Shown: positions 16,780 to 25,719 of the stretch, piece after piece | Layout of the letters: each line of letters opens with the position of its first letter | Numbering within the stretch: the stretch's first letter is position 1 | DNA from: JAFMJV01 sp963814315 | GTDB taxonomy: Bacteria > Chloroflexota > Limnocylindria > Limnocylindrales > CSP1-4 | Reading direction: 5' to 3' | NCBI GenBank assembly: GCA_963814315.1 | Contig: CAWFCG010000001.1 | Coordinates: forward strand, 62,001 to 126,000 | DNA length: 64,000 nucleotides | The notes under the pieces: generated by a model | The model's database searches: none | Told to the model about the DNA's origin: nothing | Seen by the model: only the letters and a program-made list of their open reading frames with translations | Program-made: the position numbers and the translations under genes

Positions 16780-17660
16780 GCCTGGACCCCGTGCATGGCG
16801 TTGGCATCAGTGGTCCCGGCATCAGCCTTGCTGCGGTCGGGCTCGAAGCGCCCGGTCGAGGCGATCTCGCGCATGATGTCCATGAGTTCGTTGAGCGTGT
16901 AGCGCTCCTTGGCGAAGTCGGCCGCCACCATGCCCCGATCGAGCACGACGATGCGGTCGGCGACCGAGTAGACGTGGAAGAAGTTGTGGTCGATGAAGAT
17001 GGCTGACTTGCCCTTGGCGCGAATGCCATCGACGAACTTGAGCAGCTTCTCCGTCTCTTTGAGCGAGAGGCCCATGGTGGGCTCGTCGAGGATGATCATC
17101 TCTGCCTCGAAGTGCAGGGCCCGGACGATGGCCAGACCCTGGCGCTCGCCGCCGGAGAGGCCGGTCACGGTGGTGTCAGGCGTGAGCACGGCAGAGGTGA
17201 AGCCCATCTCCTCGGTCATCAGGCGTTCCGTGATGCGCCGCATCTCAGCCACGTCCATGAGGCCCAGGCGGTTGCAGATGTAGCGGCCCACGAAGATGTT
17301 GCGCCAGAGCGGCTGCTGCTCAGCGAGCGCGCGCTCCTGGTAGACAGTCTCTACGCCCAGTTCTCGTGCGCGCGGCACGGTGAGATCGTTGACTTCCACG
17401 CCATTGAAGAGGAGCTGGCCGGCATCGGGCTGGTGATAGCCGGTGATGATCTTGATGAGTGTCGACTTGCCCGCGCCATTGTCCCCCAGCAGGCCTAGCA
17501 CCTCGCCCGCATCGAGGTGGAAGTCGACGTCCTGGAGTACCCGCACCCCGCCGAAGGACTTGTAGACGCCCTTCATCTCGAGCTGGCGGGGTTCCGACTG
17601 GCGAGGGCCGGAGCCCTCGCCAGCGGGCGCGTCGCCGATGGCGGCGCGTTGTTCGGTCAT
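16776..17660 (-). CDS. Sugar ABC transporter ATP-binding protein, single nucleotide-binding domain
   Basis: A 294-residue ATPase with one complete nucleotide-binding domain: Walker A GLLGDNGAGKSTLIKII, signature LSGGERQGLAIVRAL, Walker B MIILDEPTMGLS and H-loop FIDHNFFHVY. CUT2 sugar importers such as RbsA or AraG usually have two fused domains of ~500 residues, so this one probably works as a homodimer. It starts one base from the binding-protein stop. The Arg/Asp-rich C-terminal ~30 residues lack a known domain. Confidence 0.88.
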   Translation of the reverse strand: MTEQRAAIGDAPAGEGSGPRQSEPRQLEMKGVYKSFGGVRVLQDVDFHLDAGEVLGLLGDNGAGKSTLIKIITGYHQPDAGQLLFNGVEVNDLTVPRARELGVETVYQERALAEQQPLWRNIFVGRYICNRLGLMDVAEMRRITERLMTEEMGFTSAVLTPDTTVTGLSGGERQGLAIVRALHFEAEMIILDEPTMGLSLKETEKLLKFVDGIRAKGKSAIFIDHNFFHVYSVADRIVVLDRGMVAADFAKERYTLNELMDIMREIASTGRFEPDRSKADAGTTDANAMHGVQA

Positions 17661-18683
17661 CTAGCGGATCTGCTGCTCGACCAGCGGGGCGATGAGGTCG
17701 ACGTTGGACGCGTCGAGGAAGCCACCACCGGTGTTGATGAAGAGACCACTGAAGCCGTAGTTGTCAGTCAGGCAGATCTGGGTGATCGCCTCGAAGCCCT
17801 GCAGCCACTGCTGCTGGTCGATGACGAGGTCGGTGTAGCCATTCTGGACAGCGGCGACCGTGGACGGGGACAGGTCGAAGCCGGCGACGTAGATGTCATC
17901 CGGGCCGAGGCCAGCCGCGTCCATGAAAGACTGCGCCGTGGAGGTCAGGTTGCCGTGATCGAAGAAGGCAGCCTTCAGGTCCGGGTTGGCCGAGGCCATG
18001 CCGGTGAAGGTCGGGATGCCTTGCGCAGGATCAGCATTGGTGGCATCGTCGATCTCAAGGTACACGACCGTGATGCCGGAGTCCTCAAGACCCTCGACCA
18101 CACCCTTGGTGCGCTCACCGCGACCAGCCTGGCTCAGCAGGCCCCACACGAAGGCCTTGTCGCCCTCGACGAGTCCACCGCGCTTGACGGCTTCCTTGGC
18201 CAGGTCCCAGCCGGCCTTGTAGAGGACGGCGCCGACGTAGCCCGTGCCTTGCGAAGCATGCTCAGCCTCGGTCATCGGCAGCTCGGTGTTCATGACGGTG
18301 ACGATGATGCCCTGCGCGACGGCGTCGTCGATGAGGGGCTTGAAGGCGTCGTCGCCGGGATGGCCCATAACGGCGATGCCGTCAGGTTGGGTAGCCACGG
18401 CTTCGCTGAACTGGGTGATCATGGTGGCTGGGTCCCAGTTGGACCACTGGTATGCGACGCTGGGACCGAAGGCGGCCTCGGCTGCCTTGGCGCCGTTGTA
18501 GACGACGTTCTCGAAGGGGCCGCCTTCGGTACCGCCGGGGAAGAAGACGATGCTGGTGTCCTTGCAGAACTGCGCATCGGCATCCTGCGCAGCGACGGCG
18601 GCGGTGCTGCCGATAGCTGCCGGAACGGCGATCGCGAGTGCGGTCACCAGCGCCAGCGAGCGGCGAGCTCGTGTCTGTTCCAT
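17661..18683 (-). CDS. Sugar ABC transporter periplasmic-type binding protein (probable L-arabinose)
   Basis: A 340-residue family 4/PBP1-type sugar-binding protein. The signal peptide is RRSLALVTALAIAVPAAIGS with cleavage near AVAAQDADA. The mature part has two Rossmann-like lobes, including VVYNGAKAAEAAFG, DGIAVMGHPGDDAFKPLIDD and VTVMNTELP. The ATG at 18683 is preceded by AAAGGAGG, so the longer ORF is rejected. It is first in the operon and its promoter region carries the operator-like element shared with araA/araD. L-arabinose as ligand is inferred from that context. Confidence 0.85.
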   Translation of the reverse strand: MEQTRARRSLALVTALAIAVPAAIGSTAAVAAQDADAQFCKDTSIVFFPGGTEGGPFENVVYNGAKAAEAAFGPSVAYQWSNWDPATMITQFSEAVATQPDGIAVMGHPGDDAFKPLIDDAVAQGIIVTVMNTELPMTEAEHASQGTGYVGAVLYKAGWDLAKEAVKRGGLVEGDKAFVWGLLSQAGRGERTKGVVEGLEDSGITVVYLEIDDATNADPAQGIPTFTGMASANPDLKAAFFDHGNLTSTAQSFMDAAGLGPDDIYVAGFDLSPSTVAAVQNGYTDLVIDQQQWLQGFEAITQICLTDNYGFSGLFINTGGGFLDASNVDLIAPLVEQQIR

Positions 18684-18853
18684 CCTGGATAAGCCTCCTT
18701 TGCGACGGGTCATCTGCCCGCCCCTTCGTGCTTCGCGTGGTCCGCGAGTTGGCACGTCCTCAGGGTCGAACATGCACCACCGCGGGCCACTTGACAGGTG
18801 CTGTTCGGACTACTCCGGAGGGTCCGTGGGCTCGGCGTCACCAAGAAGACGCC

Positions 18854-18884
18854 TATGCAAACGAGTGTATGCACACGTATGCTT
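18854..18884. promoter_or_regulatory. LacI-type operator element, copy 1 (importer/lacI promoter region)
   Basis: A 31-bp block matches 27 of 31 positions of the block at 24587-24617. Its core GCACACGTATGC is a near-palindrome centred on CG, as in LacI-family operators, and is preceded by GAGTGTAT. It lies between the divergent importer operon and the regulator gene, about 170 bp upstream of the binding-protein start. Confidence 0.75.
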
Positions 18885-18927
18885 CACGTCAATCCGACGT
18901 CGATCGCAGCCTGGGAGCGCAGCCATC

Positions 18928-20028
18928 GTGCCGCAAGCAGCAGACAAGCAGCAGACACCACCCGCTGGCGTCAGTGCAGCCCTCAAGCGGCCCCCCGCAA
19001 GCGTTCCGACCATGCGCGACATCGCCGATGCCACCGGCGTCTCCCAATCGACCGTCTCACGTGTGCTGAGTGGGACACCTACCGCCGTGCCGATCGCAGC
19101 GGCGACCCGGGCGCGCGTGATGGAGACGGCCCTCCAGCTGGGATACCGGCCCAACCCGCTGGCGCGTGGACTGCGTGGTGCTCCGACCATGCTGCTAGGC
19201 GTGATCGTCCGCGACATCACTGACCCCTTCTTCGCCGGGGCCATCGAAGCCGCCTCGCTTGAAGCCAACCGGCGCGGCTACAACGTCGTGCTGGGCCACG
19301 CACATCGCAGTGCCGACGAGGCGGAGGCCCTGTGGGGCATCCTGGAGGCCCGCCACTGCGATGCCCTCCTCTTCCTGGGCGACCTGCGCGATCGCCCCGA
19401 GCTCATCGAGGACCTCCAGAACACGAGCATCCCGGTGGTCGCCCTTTGGCATGGCTCACGCGAGAGCGGCATCCCCACCGTCAGTGTCGACAATCGCAGC
19501 GGCATCATGGCCGTGGTCGATCACCTCGTCGGCCTCGGTCACGAACGCATCGCCTTCGCGGGTCCGCGACGGCTGGGCGACATCACCGAGCGCGAGGATG
19601 CCTACATGGCCTCGATGCACGGTCACGGGCTGACCGTCCCGGACCCGTATCGCCAGGAAGCTGCCAACGACTACCAGGGCGGCGCGTCGGCCTTGGACCT
19701 CCTGATGGATCTCCCCGACCCGCCCACCGCCATCGTGGCGCCGACCGATGTCATCGCCATGGGCATGCTGCACGCTGCCCACCGACGCGGCCTGCGGGTG
19801 CCAGAGGACCTGTCGGTGGCCGGCTTCGATGACATCCCCGTGGCCGCCGTGAGTGTGCCTGCGCTGACCACGCTGCGGATGCCGACCGACGCCATGGTGG
19901 CTGCGGCTATCGGCCTCGCCATCGGCGAACATGAGGCGAGCATCGACTTCCATCCCATCCTCGAACCAGAGCTCGTGGTGCGAGCCTCCACCGGGCCCGT
20001 GCCGCGTCGGCAGCAAGAAGGAGCTTGA
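18928..20028 (+). CDS. LacI-family transcriptional regulator of the arabinose genes
   Basis: A LacI/GalR repressor. The N-terminal helix-turn-helix and hinge are MRDIADATGVSQSTVSRVLS and YRPNPLARGL. A PBP1-like effector domain follows (LLGVIVRDITDPFFAGAIEA to VAGFDDIPVAAVSVPALTTL). A GTG at 18928 gives 366 residues with an ~28-residue leader; an ATG at 19012 gives 338 residues and starts right at the HTH, so the start is uncertain. The gene ends 2 bp before araB. The two conserved operator-like blocks in this cluster are its probable sites, with arabinose as likely inducer. Confidence 0.86.
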   Translation: MPQAADKQQTPPAGVSAALKRPPASVPTMRDIADATGVSQSTVSRVLSGTPTAVPIAAATRARVMETALQLGYRPNPLARGLRGAPTMLLGVIVRDITDPFFAGAIEAASLEANRRGYNVVLGHAHRSADEAEALWGILEARHCDALLFLGDLRDRPELIEDLQNTSIPVVALWHGSRESGIPTVSVDNRSGIMAVVDHLVGLGHERIAFAGPRRLGDITEREDAYMASMHGHGLTVPDPYRQEAANDYQGGASALDLLMDLPDPPTAIVAPTDVIAMGMLHAAHRRGLRVPEDLSVAGFDDIPVAAVSVPALTTLRMPTDAMVAAAIGLAIGEHEASIDFHPILEPELVVRASTGPVPRRQQEGA

Positions 20029-20030
20029 AC

Positions 20031-21716
20031 GTGGACAGCTATGTCATCGGCGTCGACTTCGGAACCGAATCAGGCCGTGCCGTCGTGATCGACGCAAGCG
20101 ACGGGCGAGAGCTCGGCAGCAGCGTCTATCCCTACTCCAACGGCGTCATCGACGAGACCCTGCCGGCTCCCGACGATGATGTGCGCCTGGCGCCCGAGTG
20201 GGCGCTGCAGGACCCCGACGACTACCTGCGCACCTTTCAGCAGGCCATCCCGGCCGCCATCACCGCAGCTGGTGTAGAAGCGTCGGACATCATCGGGGTA
20301 GGGATCGACTTCACCGCCTGCACCATGCTGCCGGCCAAGGCCGACGGCACGCCCTTGGCGGCGCTGGCTGAGTTCCGCCGTAACCCACATGCCTGGGTCA
20401 AGCTGTGGAAGCACCACGCCGCCCAGCCTGAGGCCGATCGCATCAACGCCATCGCTCGCGAGCGCGGCGAAGCCTGGCTGCCCAAGTACGGCGGCAAGAT
20501 CTCGTCGGAGTGGTTCTACTCCAAGGCCCTCCAGATCCTCGACGAGGCACCGGAGATCTACGACGCTGCCGATCGGCTCATCGAAGCGGCCGACTGGGTC
20601 ATCTGGCGATTGACCGGCGTGGAGAGCCGCAACAGCTGCACCGCCGGCTACAAGGCCATCTGGTCCAAGTCGGACGGCTTCCCCAGCTCCGACTACTTCG
20701 CCGCCCTCGACCCCCGCTTCGCCAACGTGGTGGACGAGAAGATGTCACGCCAAGTGGCTTCGATCGGCGAGAAGGCGGGCGGGCTGAGCGGTGAGGCAGC
20801 GGCCTGGACCAGCCTGCAGCCGGGCACCGCCGTCGCGGTCGCCAACGTCGATGCGCACGTGTCAGTGCCGGCCACCACGGTGACCGAACCGGGTCGCATG
20901 GTGGCGGTGATGGGCACCAGCATCTGCCACATGGTCCTGGCGGACCACCAGGCTGCGGTCGAGGGCATGTGTGGCGTCGTCGAGGACGGCATCCTGCCGG
21001 GACTCTTCGGGTATGAAGCTGGCCAGTCGGCGGTGGGGGACATCTTCGCCTGGTTCGTCGACAACCTGGTCCCAGTCGAGTACTTCGAGCAGGCCGAACG
21101 TGAAGGCGTCAGTGTCCACGAGGTGCTGGAGCGCGAGGCAGCGAAGCTGGCGCCGGGGCAATCAGGCCTGGTGGCGCTGGACTGGATGAACGGCAATCGC
21201 TCGGTGCTGGTCGACGTCGATCTCTCGGGCCTGATCCTGGGCGCCACGCTGGCGACCAAGGCGCCGGAGGTCTATCGGGCACTCATCGAGGCCACCGCCT
21301 TCGGCACGCGCATGATCGTGGAGTCGCTGGAAGCGTCAGGCGTGCCGGTCAATGACATCGTTGCCTGCGGCGGCCTGCCCGACAGGAACAAGCTGCTGAT
21401 GCAGATCTACTCCGACGTCACCCGGCGCGAGATCTCGGTCGCCGAGTCGACACAGACACCCGCCCTGGGCTCGGCCATGTGGGCCGCGGTGGCGGCAGGG
21501 GCGGAGGCCGGTGGCTACGACAGCATCGAGGACGCCACGGCCGCGATGGCACGCTTGCGCGACGAGCACTACGCGCCTGATGCGGCCGCGGCGGCGGTCT
21601 ACGACGAGCTGTACGCCGAGTACAAGACACTGCACGACTACTTCGGTCGCGGCGCCAACGACGCCATGAAGCGGCTGCGGGCCATCCGCGACCGAGCCCT
21701 GGATCGTCCGGCGTAG
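20031..21716 (+). CDS. araB: L-ribulokinase
   Basis: A 561-residue FGGY-family kinase that phosphorylates L-ribulose in the cytosolic L-arabinose pathway. Seen are the N-terminal phosphate loop VIGVDFGTESGRAVVID, the ribulokinase-type GIDFTACTMLP and KLWKHHAAQPEADRIN, and the second phosphate loop VAVMGTSICHMVL with ACGGLPDRNKLLMQIYSDVT. The GTG at 20031 has AAGGAG eight bases upstream; a TTG at 20025 overlapping the lacI stop is an alternative. It is cotranscribed with the regulator. araA and araD lie nearby, completing the pathway. Confidence 0.95.
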   Translation: MDSYVIGVDFGTESGRAVVIDASDGRELGSSVYPYSNGVIDETLPAPDDDVRLAPEWALQDPDDYLRTFQQAIPAAITAAGVEASDIIGVGIDFTACTMLPAKADGTPLAALAEFRRNPHAWVKLWKHHAAQPEADRINAIARERGEAWLPKYGGKISSEWFYSKALQILDEAPEIYDAADRLIEAADWVIWRLTGVESRNSCTAGYKAIWSKSDGFPSSDYFAALDPRFANVVDEKMSRQVASIGEKAGGLSGEAAAWTSLQPGTAVAVANVDAHVSVPATTVTEPGRMVAVMGTSICHMVLADHQAAVEGMCGVVEDGILPGLFGYEAGQSAVGDIFAWFVDNLVPVEYFEQAEREGVSVHEVLEREAAKLAPGQSGLVALDWMNGNRSVLVDVDLSGLILGATLATKAPEVYRALIEATAFGTRMIVESLEASGVPVNDIVACGGLPDRNKLLMQIYSDVTRREISVAESTQTPALGSAMWAAVAAGAEAGGYDSIEDATAAMARLRDEHYAPDAAAAAVYDELYAEYKTLHDYFGRGANDAMKRLRAIRDRALDRPA

Positions 21717-21726
21717 TTCCTCCGGC

Positions 21727-22539
21727 CTAGATGGTCGGTCCGGCCCCCGGCACGAAGGGGACGCCGTGCCCGCTGTAGACGGTGGTGATGCCGCCGTCGA
21801 CCATCAGGATCTCGCCACTGATGAAACTGGCATCATCGCTGGCGAGGAACAGCGCCGGCCCAGCGACCTCGCGGGGCTGGCCCATGCGGCCGATGGGATG
21901 GAGTCCGCCCACCCGCTCGCGTCCGCCGGCGGGGTCGCTCAGGCTATCGAAGTAGCGCGTCACCATGTCGGTGTCGATGTAGCCCGGCGCGATGGCGTTG
22001 ATGCGCACGCCGCGTGAGGCGTATTCGGCGGCCAACGCGCGCGTAAGGCCGATGAGCGCATGCTTGGCGACCGGGTAGGGGAAGCAGCCGGGCACGATCT
22101 GGAACGCGTGCGTGGAGGCGATGTTGATGATGGCGCCGCCGCGGTCGATCATGTGCGGCAGCACTTCCCGGCTGAGCCACCACACGGCCTCCAGGTCGAC
22201 GCTCATGCAGCGTTGCCAGGCCTCTTCGGTCAGCTCAAGGGGATCGTCAGCCACGAAGATGCCGGCGTTGTTGACAAGGATGTCGGGTGGGCCGTAGTGG
22301 TCAAGGGTGCGGGCCACCAGCGCGCGGAGCTGCTGGCGATCAGCGACGTCCGTGGCGACGGCGAGCGCTGAGCCACCACCTGCCACGATGCTCTCTGCCT
22401 GAGCCTGTGCGATCGATCCGCTGCGCTGGGCGATGACGACTTTGGCGCCCTCGGCTGCGTAGCGCTCGCTGATGGCGGCGCCGATGCCCTGGCCACCCCC
22501 GGTGACGATCGCTACCTTGCCCTCGATCCGACCACTCAT
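21727..22539 (-). CDS. Short-chain dehydrogenase/reductase in the arabinose cluster
   Basis: A 270-residue classical SDR: cofactor motif VTGGGQGIGAAISERYA, NNAG at the strand 4 end, catalytic Ser in NIASTHAF, YPVAK for Tyr and Lys, and the PGYIDTDMV segment. The start at 22539 has AAGGAG at good spacing; the longer ORF is rejected. It converges on araB and sits between araB and araA. A sugar 1-dehydrogenase activity would fit the context but is not shown by sequence. Confidence 0.88.
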   Translation of the reverse strand: MSGRIEGKVAIVTGGGQGIGAAISERYAAEGAKVVIAQRSGSIAQAQAESIVAGGGSALAVATDVADRQQLRALVARTLDHYGPPDILVNNAGIFVADDPLELTEEAWQRCMSVDLEAVWWLSREVLPHMIDRGGAIINIASTHAFQIVPGCFPYPVAKHALIGLTRALAAEYASRGVRINAIAPGYIDTDMVTRYFDSLSDPAGGRERVGGLHPIGRMGQPREVAGPALFLASDDASFISGEILMVDGGITTVYSGHGVPFVPGAGPTI

Positions 22540-23037
22540 GCGTTCTCCTTGCTCGTTGTGTCGTCGAATCGTCCTACAGTCCAGCAAGACACGAGCAGTC
22601 CAACAAGGCGCGAGCCCTCGACGACCAGGAAACGCGCGCAGTGGACCCGCTCCTCGATGGATCGAAAGCACTGGGCACGCCTGGCGTCGGGCGCCCGCAA
22701 TGCCGCGCAGATCCAGGCGGCGAGCATGTCCCCAGGACATATCGAGCTCCATTCCCGCATAGAGCGAGCATGGTCGCCCGATCCGTGTGATTCGACGGTC
22801 CGTCGGCCCTGGGGCACGACCTGAACACTCCAGATCGTGCCCCAAGGGGCATGATGGCTGCCATCGACGAGCAGCCAGGCCTCTGCCCCGGGGTGCAGCG
22901 CCGCGAATCGGCCGTTGCCGTTCGGTCTATGTGGGATTCCGGCCCGATGTGGCGCCGCGGCTGGCGGCGTCGAGGCTGGCGGCGTCGAGGCGCGGCTGCC
23001 TCCTCCTGTCGGCGCGCTGCGCGCCCCTCGTTCCCCC
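22540..23037. other. Non-coding stretch with an inverted repeat
   Basis: About 500 bp between the SDR start and the araA stop with no convincing gene. It holds a 9-bp inverted repeat, GGGGCACGA (22811-22819) and TCGTGCCCC (22835-22843) around a 15-nt spacer, which could be a terminator arm or an operator. It also has two adjacent copies of CTGGCGGCGTCGAGG near 22970-23000. The SDR promoter should lie in its left part. Confidence 0.5.
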
Positions 23038-24540
23038 CTAGACCGCCCCGGCGAGATGCCGGTAGGCTGCCGTCCAGCGCACCTCCTTGGCGAAGCTGCG
23101 CGCGGTGGTGTCGGCATCGATGGCCAGCAGCTCCACGTCGAGCATGTCGGCGAAGTCCTCGATGACCTCGAGCCCGACCGCCTGGGAATAGGCGGTGTGG
23201 TGGGGACCCCCGGCCAGCAGCCAGGACTCGGCGGCGGTGGTGAAGTCGGGTCGCGGCTCCCACAGTGCCCGCGCCACCGGCAACCTGGGCAGGTCCTCGG
23301 GTGGCGCCACCGCGTCGATGGCGTCGGCCACCAGTCGCAGGTGCGTGCCCATGTCGACGAGGCCCACCACCACCCCCGGACCGGCGGCACCGCTGAAGAC
23401 GAGTCGTACCGGGTCCTCGCGGCCACCCACGAAGAGCGGGTGGATCTCACAGGAGGGCGTGGTGGCAGCGATGCTCGGGCAGACCTCCAGCATGTGCGCA
23501 CCCAGCACCGCGGGACTGGCGGCACCGAGGTCGTAGGTGTAGTCCTCCATGAAGGACACGCCACCGGGCAGGCCCTCGCTCATGGCCTTCACGATGCGGA
23601 CCAGCAGCGAGGACTTCCAGTCACCCTCGGCACCGAAGCCATAGCCGTCGGCCATGAGGCGCTGGGCGCCGATGCCGGGCAATTGCTTCAGCCCCCCGAG
23701 GTCCTCGAAGGTGTCGACGAAGGCCATGGCGCCGTGGTCGGCCAGGAAGGCCCGCAGGCCCAGCTCGATGCGGGCGGCATCGCGCAGCGACGAACGGCGC
23801 TCACCGCCGGGTCGCAGCTGCGGTACCACGGTGTAGGCGTCGTCGTACTCGGCACACAGCCGCTCGACCTCGGCATCAGCGACCTGGTCGACCACCGCCA
23901 CCAGCTCGTTGACGGGGTAGGTGTTGACCGAGGTCCCCAGCTTCGCCTGTACCTCGACCTTGTCGCCGTCGGTGTCGGCCACCTCGCGCATGTTGTCGCC
24001 GAAGCGGATGACCCGCAGCTGGCGGGCCTCGTGGACACCGGCACAGGCGCGAGTCCAGGCACCGATGCGACGCTGCACGCCCTGGTCCTGCCAGTGGCCC
24101 GCGATGATCTTGCGGGGCAGCCGCAACCTGCTCATGAGGTAGGCGAACTCGCGGTCCCCGTGGGCCGACTGGTTGAGGTTCATGAAGTCCATGTCGATGT
24201 CGCGGTAGGGCAGGTCGGCACCGTACTGGGTGTGGAGGTGCAGGAAGGGCTTCTGCAGTGCCTGCACGCCGGCGATCCACATCTTGGCCGGGCTGAAGGT
24301 GTGCATCCAGCCGATGACCCCGATACAGGCATCGTCGGCGGAGGCCTCCAGGCAGGCCCGGCGGATGGCATCAGGCGTGGTGACGGTCGGCTTGTGGACG
24401 ATCTCGATGGGAATCTCCGGCACAGCCGTGAGACCCGCCACCATCTCCCTCGATTGGTCCAGCACCTTGGCCAGGATGGCCTCGCCATAGAGCTCCTGGC
24501 TACCGGTGAGGAACCAGATCCGCAGCCCATCGAATGCCAT
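23038..24540 (-). CDS. araA: L-arabinose isomerase
   Basis: A 500-residue enzyme that converts L-arabinose to L-ribulose with a Mn2+ site. Family signatures include RIWFLTGSQELYGEAIL at the N-terminus, GVIGWMHTFSPAKMWIAG, HLHTQYGADLPYRDIDMDFM and NLNQSAHGDREF. Metal-site segments FGAEGDWKSSLLVRI and SFMEDYTYDL are followed by a His in SCEIHPLF. Its length is typical. An AGGAGG lies upstream of the ATG. It diverges from araD, and the gap between them carries the shared operator element. Confidence 0.97.
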   Translation of the reverse strand: MAFDGLRIWFLTGSQELYGEAILAKVLDQSREMVAGLTAVPEIPIEIVHKPTVTTPDAIRRACLEASADDACIGVIGWMHTFSPAKMWIAGVQALQKPFLHLHTQYGADLPYRDIDMDFMNLNQSAHGDREFAYLMSRLRLPRKIIAGHWQDQGVQRRIGAWTRACAGVHEARQLRVIRFGDNMREVADTDGDKVEVQAKLGTSVNTYPVNELVAVVDQVADAEVERLCAEYDDAYTVVPQLRPGGERRSSLRDAARIELGLRAFLADHGAMAFVDTFEDLGGLKQLPGIGAQRLMADGYGFGAEGDWKSSLLVRIVKAMSEGLPGGVSFMEDYTYDLGAASPAVLGAHMLEVCPSIAATTPSCEIHPLFVGGREDPVRLVFSGAAGPGVVVGLVDMGTHLRLVADAIDAVAPPEDLPRLPVARALWEPRPDFTTAAESWLLAGGPHHTAYSQAVGLEVIEDFADMLDVELLAIDADTTARSFAKEVRWTAAYRHLAGAV

Positions 24541-24586
24541 CGTCGTATCGCCTCCTGCGCAAGGCCCGAGCGAACCGTCACACGGG

Positions 24587-24617
24587 TACGCAATCGAGTG
24601 TATGCAAACGTATGCCT
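24587..24617. promoter_or_regulatory. LacI-type operator element, copy 2 (araA/araD divergent promoter region)
   Basis: This block matches the one at 18854-18884 at 27 of 31 positions. The near-palindromic core GCAAACGTATGC, centred on CG, is at 24604-24615, preceded by GAGTGTAT. It lies 26 bp upstream of araD and 46 bp upstream of araA, so one bound repressor could cover both promoters. Confidence 0.77.
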
Positions 24618-24643
24618 AAGGTCAAACTGCTATCCTCACGCGC

Positions 24644-25357
24644 ATGATCGACATGGCACTTCGGGAACAGGTCGCCAAGGCCAACGCGGACCTCACGCGG
24701 GCCGGTCTGGTGACGCTATCCTTCGGCAACGTCAGCGGCGTGGACCGTGAGGCCAAGGCACTCATCATCAAACCCAGCGGTGTGGCCTGTGACAAGGTGC
24801 AGCCGGAGGATCTGGTGGTCGTCTCGCTCCAGGACGGTCGGGTGCTGGAGGGCGCCATGCGTCCGTCCAGCGACACCCCCACGCACCTGCGGCTCTACCA
24901 AGCCTATCCGCAGCTGGGTGGCGTAGTCCACACGCACAGCTCGTTCGCGGCCGCCTTCGCACAGGCCGGCCAAGACATCCCCGCCCTCGGGACGACCCAT
25001 GCCGACCACTTCCGCGGCCCCGTGCCCACTTCGCGTCTGATGACCGAGGAGGAGATCGCCGGCGCCTACGAGCTGGAGACCGGCAACGTCATCATCGAGA
25101 CGATCGACGGCCGCACCGACGACGCGTTGCGCATGTCAGCCGTGCTGGTGCGCTCACACGGCCCCTTCACCTGGGGCGTGGACCCCGACGCCGCGGTGGT
25201 CAACGCCATCGCTCTGGAGGCGGTCGCGGCCATGGCCGTCCGCACGCTCTCCATCAACCCCGGGGCGCCGGATATCCAGGAGGCGCTCCTGCGGCGACAC
25301 TTCGACCGCAAGCATGGCCCGGGTGCCTACTATGGTCAGCCGGCGGACGCGCACTAG
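24644..25357 (+). CDS. araD: L-ribulose-5-phosphate 4-epimerase
   Basis: A 237-residue class II aldolase-fold epimerase that converts L-ribulose 5-phosphate to D-xylulose 5-phosphate. Seen are SFGNVSGVDREAKALIIKPS, the phosphate-binding RPSSDTPTHLRLY, the Zn-ligand pair in VVHTHSSFAAAFA, GTTHADHF and the later Zn His in VRSHGPFTWG. It starts 26 bp from the operator element and opens a plus-strand operon with two accessory genes. Fuculose-phosphate aldolases are related, but the ara context decides the call. Confidence 0.95.
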   Translation: MIDMALREQVAKANADLTRAGLVTLSFGNVSGVDREAKALIIKPSGVACDKVQPEDLVVVSLQDGRVLEGAMRPSSDTPTHLRLYQAYPQLGGVVHTHSSFAAAFAQAGQDIPALGTTHADHFRGPVPTSRLMTEEEIAGAYELETGNVIIETIDGRTDDALRMSAVLVRSHGPFTWGVDPDAAVVNAIALEAVAAMAVRTLSINPGAPDIQEALLRRHFDRKHGPGAYYGQPADAH

Positions 25358-25410
25358 CGCCGGCACCGACTCCCACGTCAGTCGGGCCCCTCGCCATAGG
25401 AGGTCGATCG

Positions 25411-25719
25411 ATGTTCATCGCGGCAGTCCACGTCTACATCAAGCCCGACAAGGTGGATGACTTCAAGGCCATGATCAGGGCCAACTACCTTGGCTCGATC
25501 GCCGAGCCGGGCTGCATACGTTTCGACGTGGCGCAGTCCAACGACGACCCCACCGAGTTCATGCTGTGGGAGTGCTACCTGGACGAGGCCGCCCGCGATG
25601 CCCACCGCGCCACCTCTCACTATCAGGCGTTCAAGGAGATGGCGCCCGAGCTGATGTCCAGGGAGCGGCAGAGCGACCTCTACACGGGCATCTACGTCGA
25701 CACCCAGAAGGCGCCGTGA
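25411..25719 (+). CDS. Antibiotic biosynthesis monooxygenase (ABM)-domain protein
   Basis: A 102-residue ferredoxin-like ABM-domain protein, similar in size to YgiN and LsrG. The pattern VHVYIKPDKVDDFKAMIRAN, EPGCIRFDVAQSNDDPTEFM, LWECYLDEAARDAHRATSHY is typical. Members act as cofactor-free monooxygenases, isomerases or have unknown roles. A strong AGGAGGT precedes the ATG. It lies between araD and an alcohol dehydrogenase and overlaps the latter, so it belongs to the arabinose operon; its role there is unknown. Confidence 0.82.
   Translation: MFIAAVHVYIKPDKVDDFKAMIRANYLGSIAEPGCIRFDVAQSNDDPTEFMLWECYLDEAARDAHRATSHYQAFKEMAPELMSRERQSDLYTGIYVDTQKAP

Noticed and set aside
17517..18692. 391-codon plus-strand ORF
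   Set aside because: It is the antisense of the sugar-binding protein gene. High GC content gives long open antisense frames, and the translation has no recognisable motif.
22915..24750. 611-codon plus-strand ORF
   Set aside because: It lies almost wholly opposite araA, whose protein is unmistakable. The antisense product is rich in His, Gly and Val with no domain.
25512..25522. GCATACGTTT inside the ABM gene, similar to the arabinose operator core
   Set aside because: It is a partial match inside coding sequence without the flanking conserved bases.
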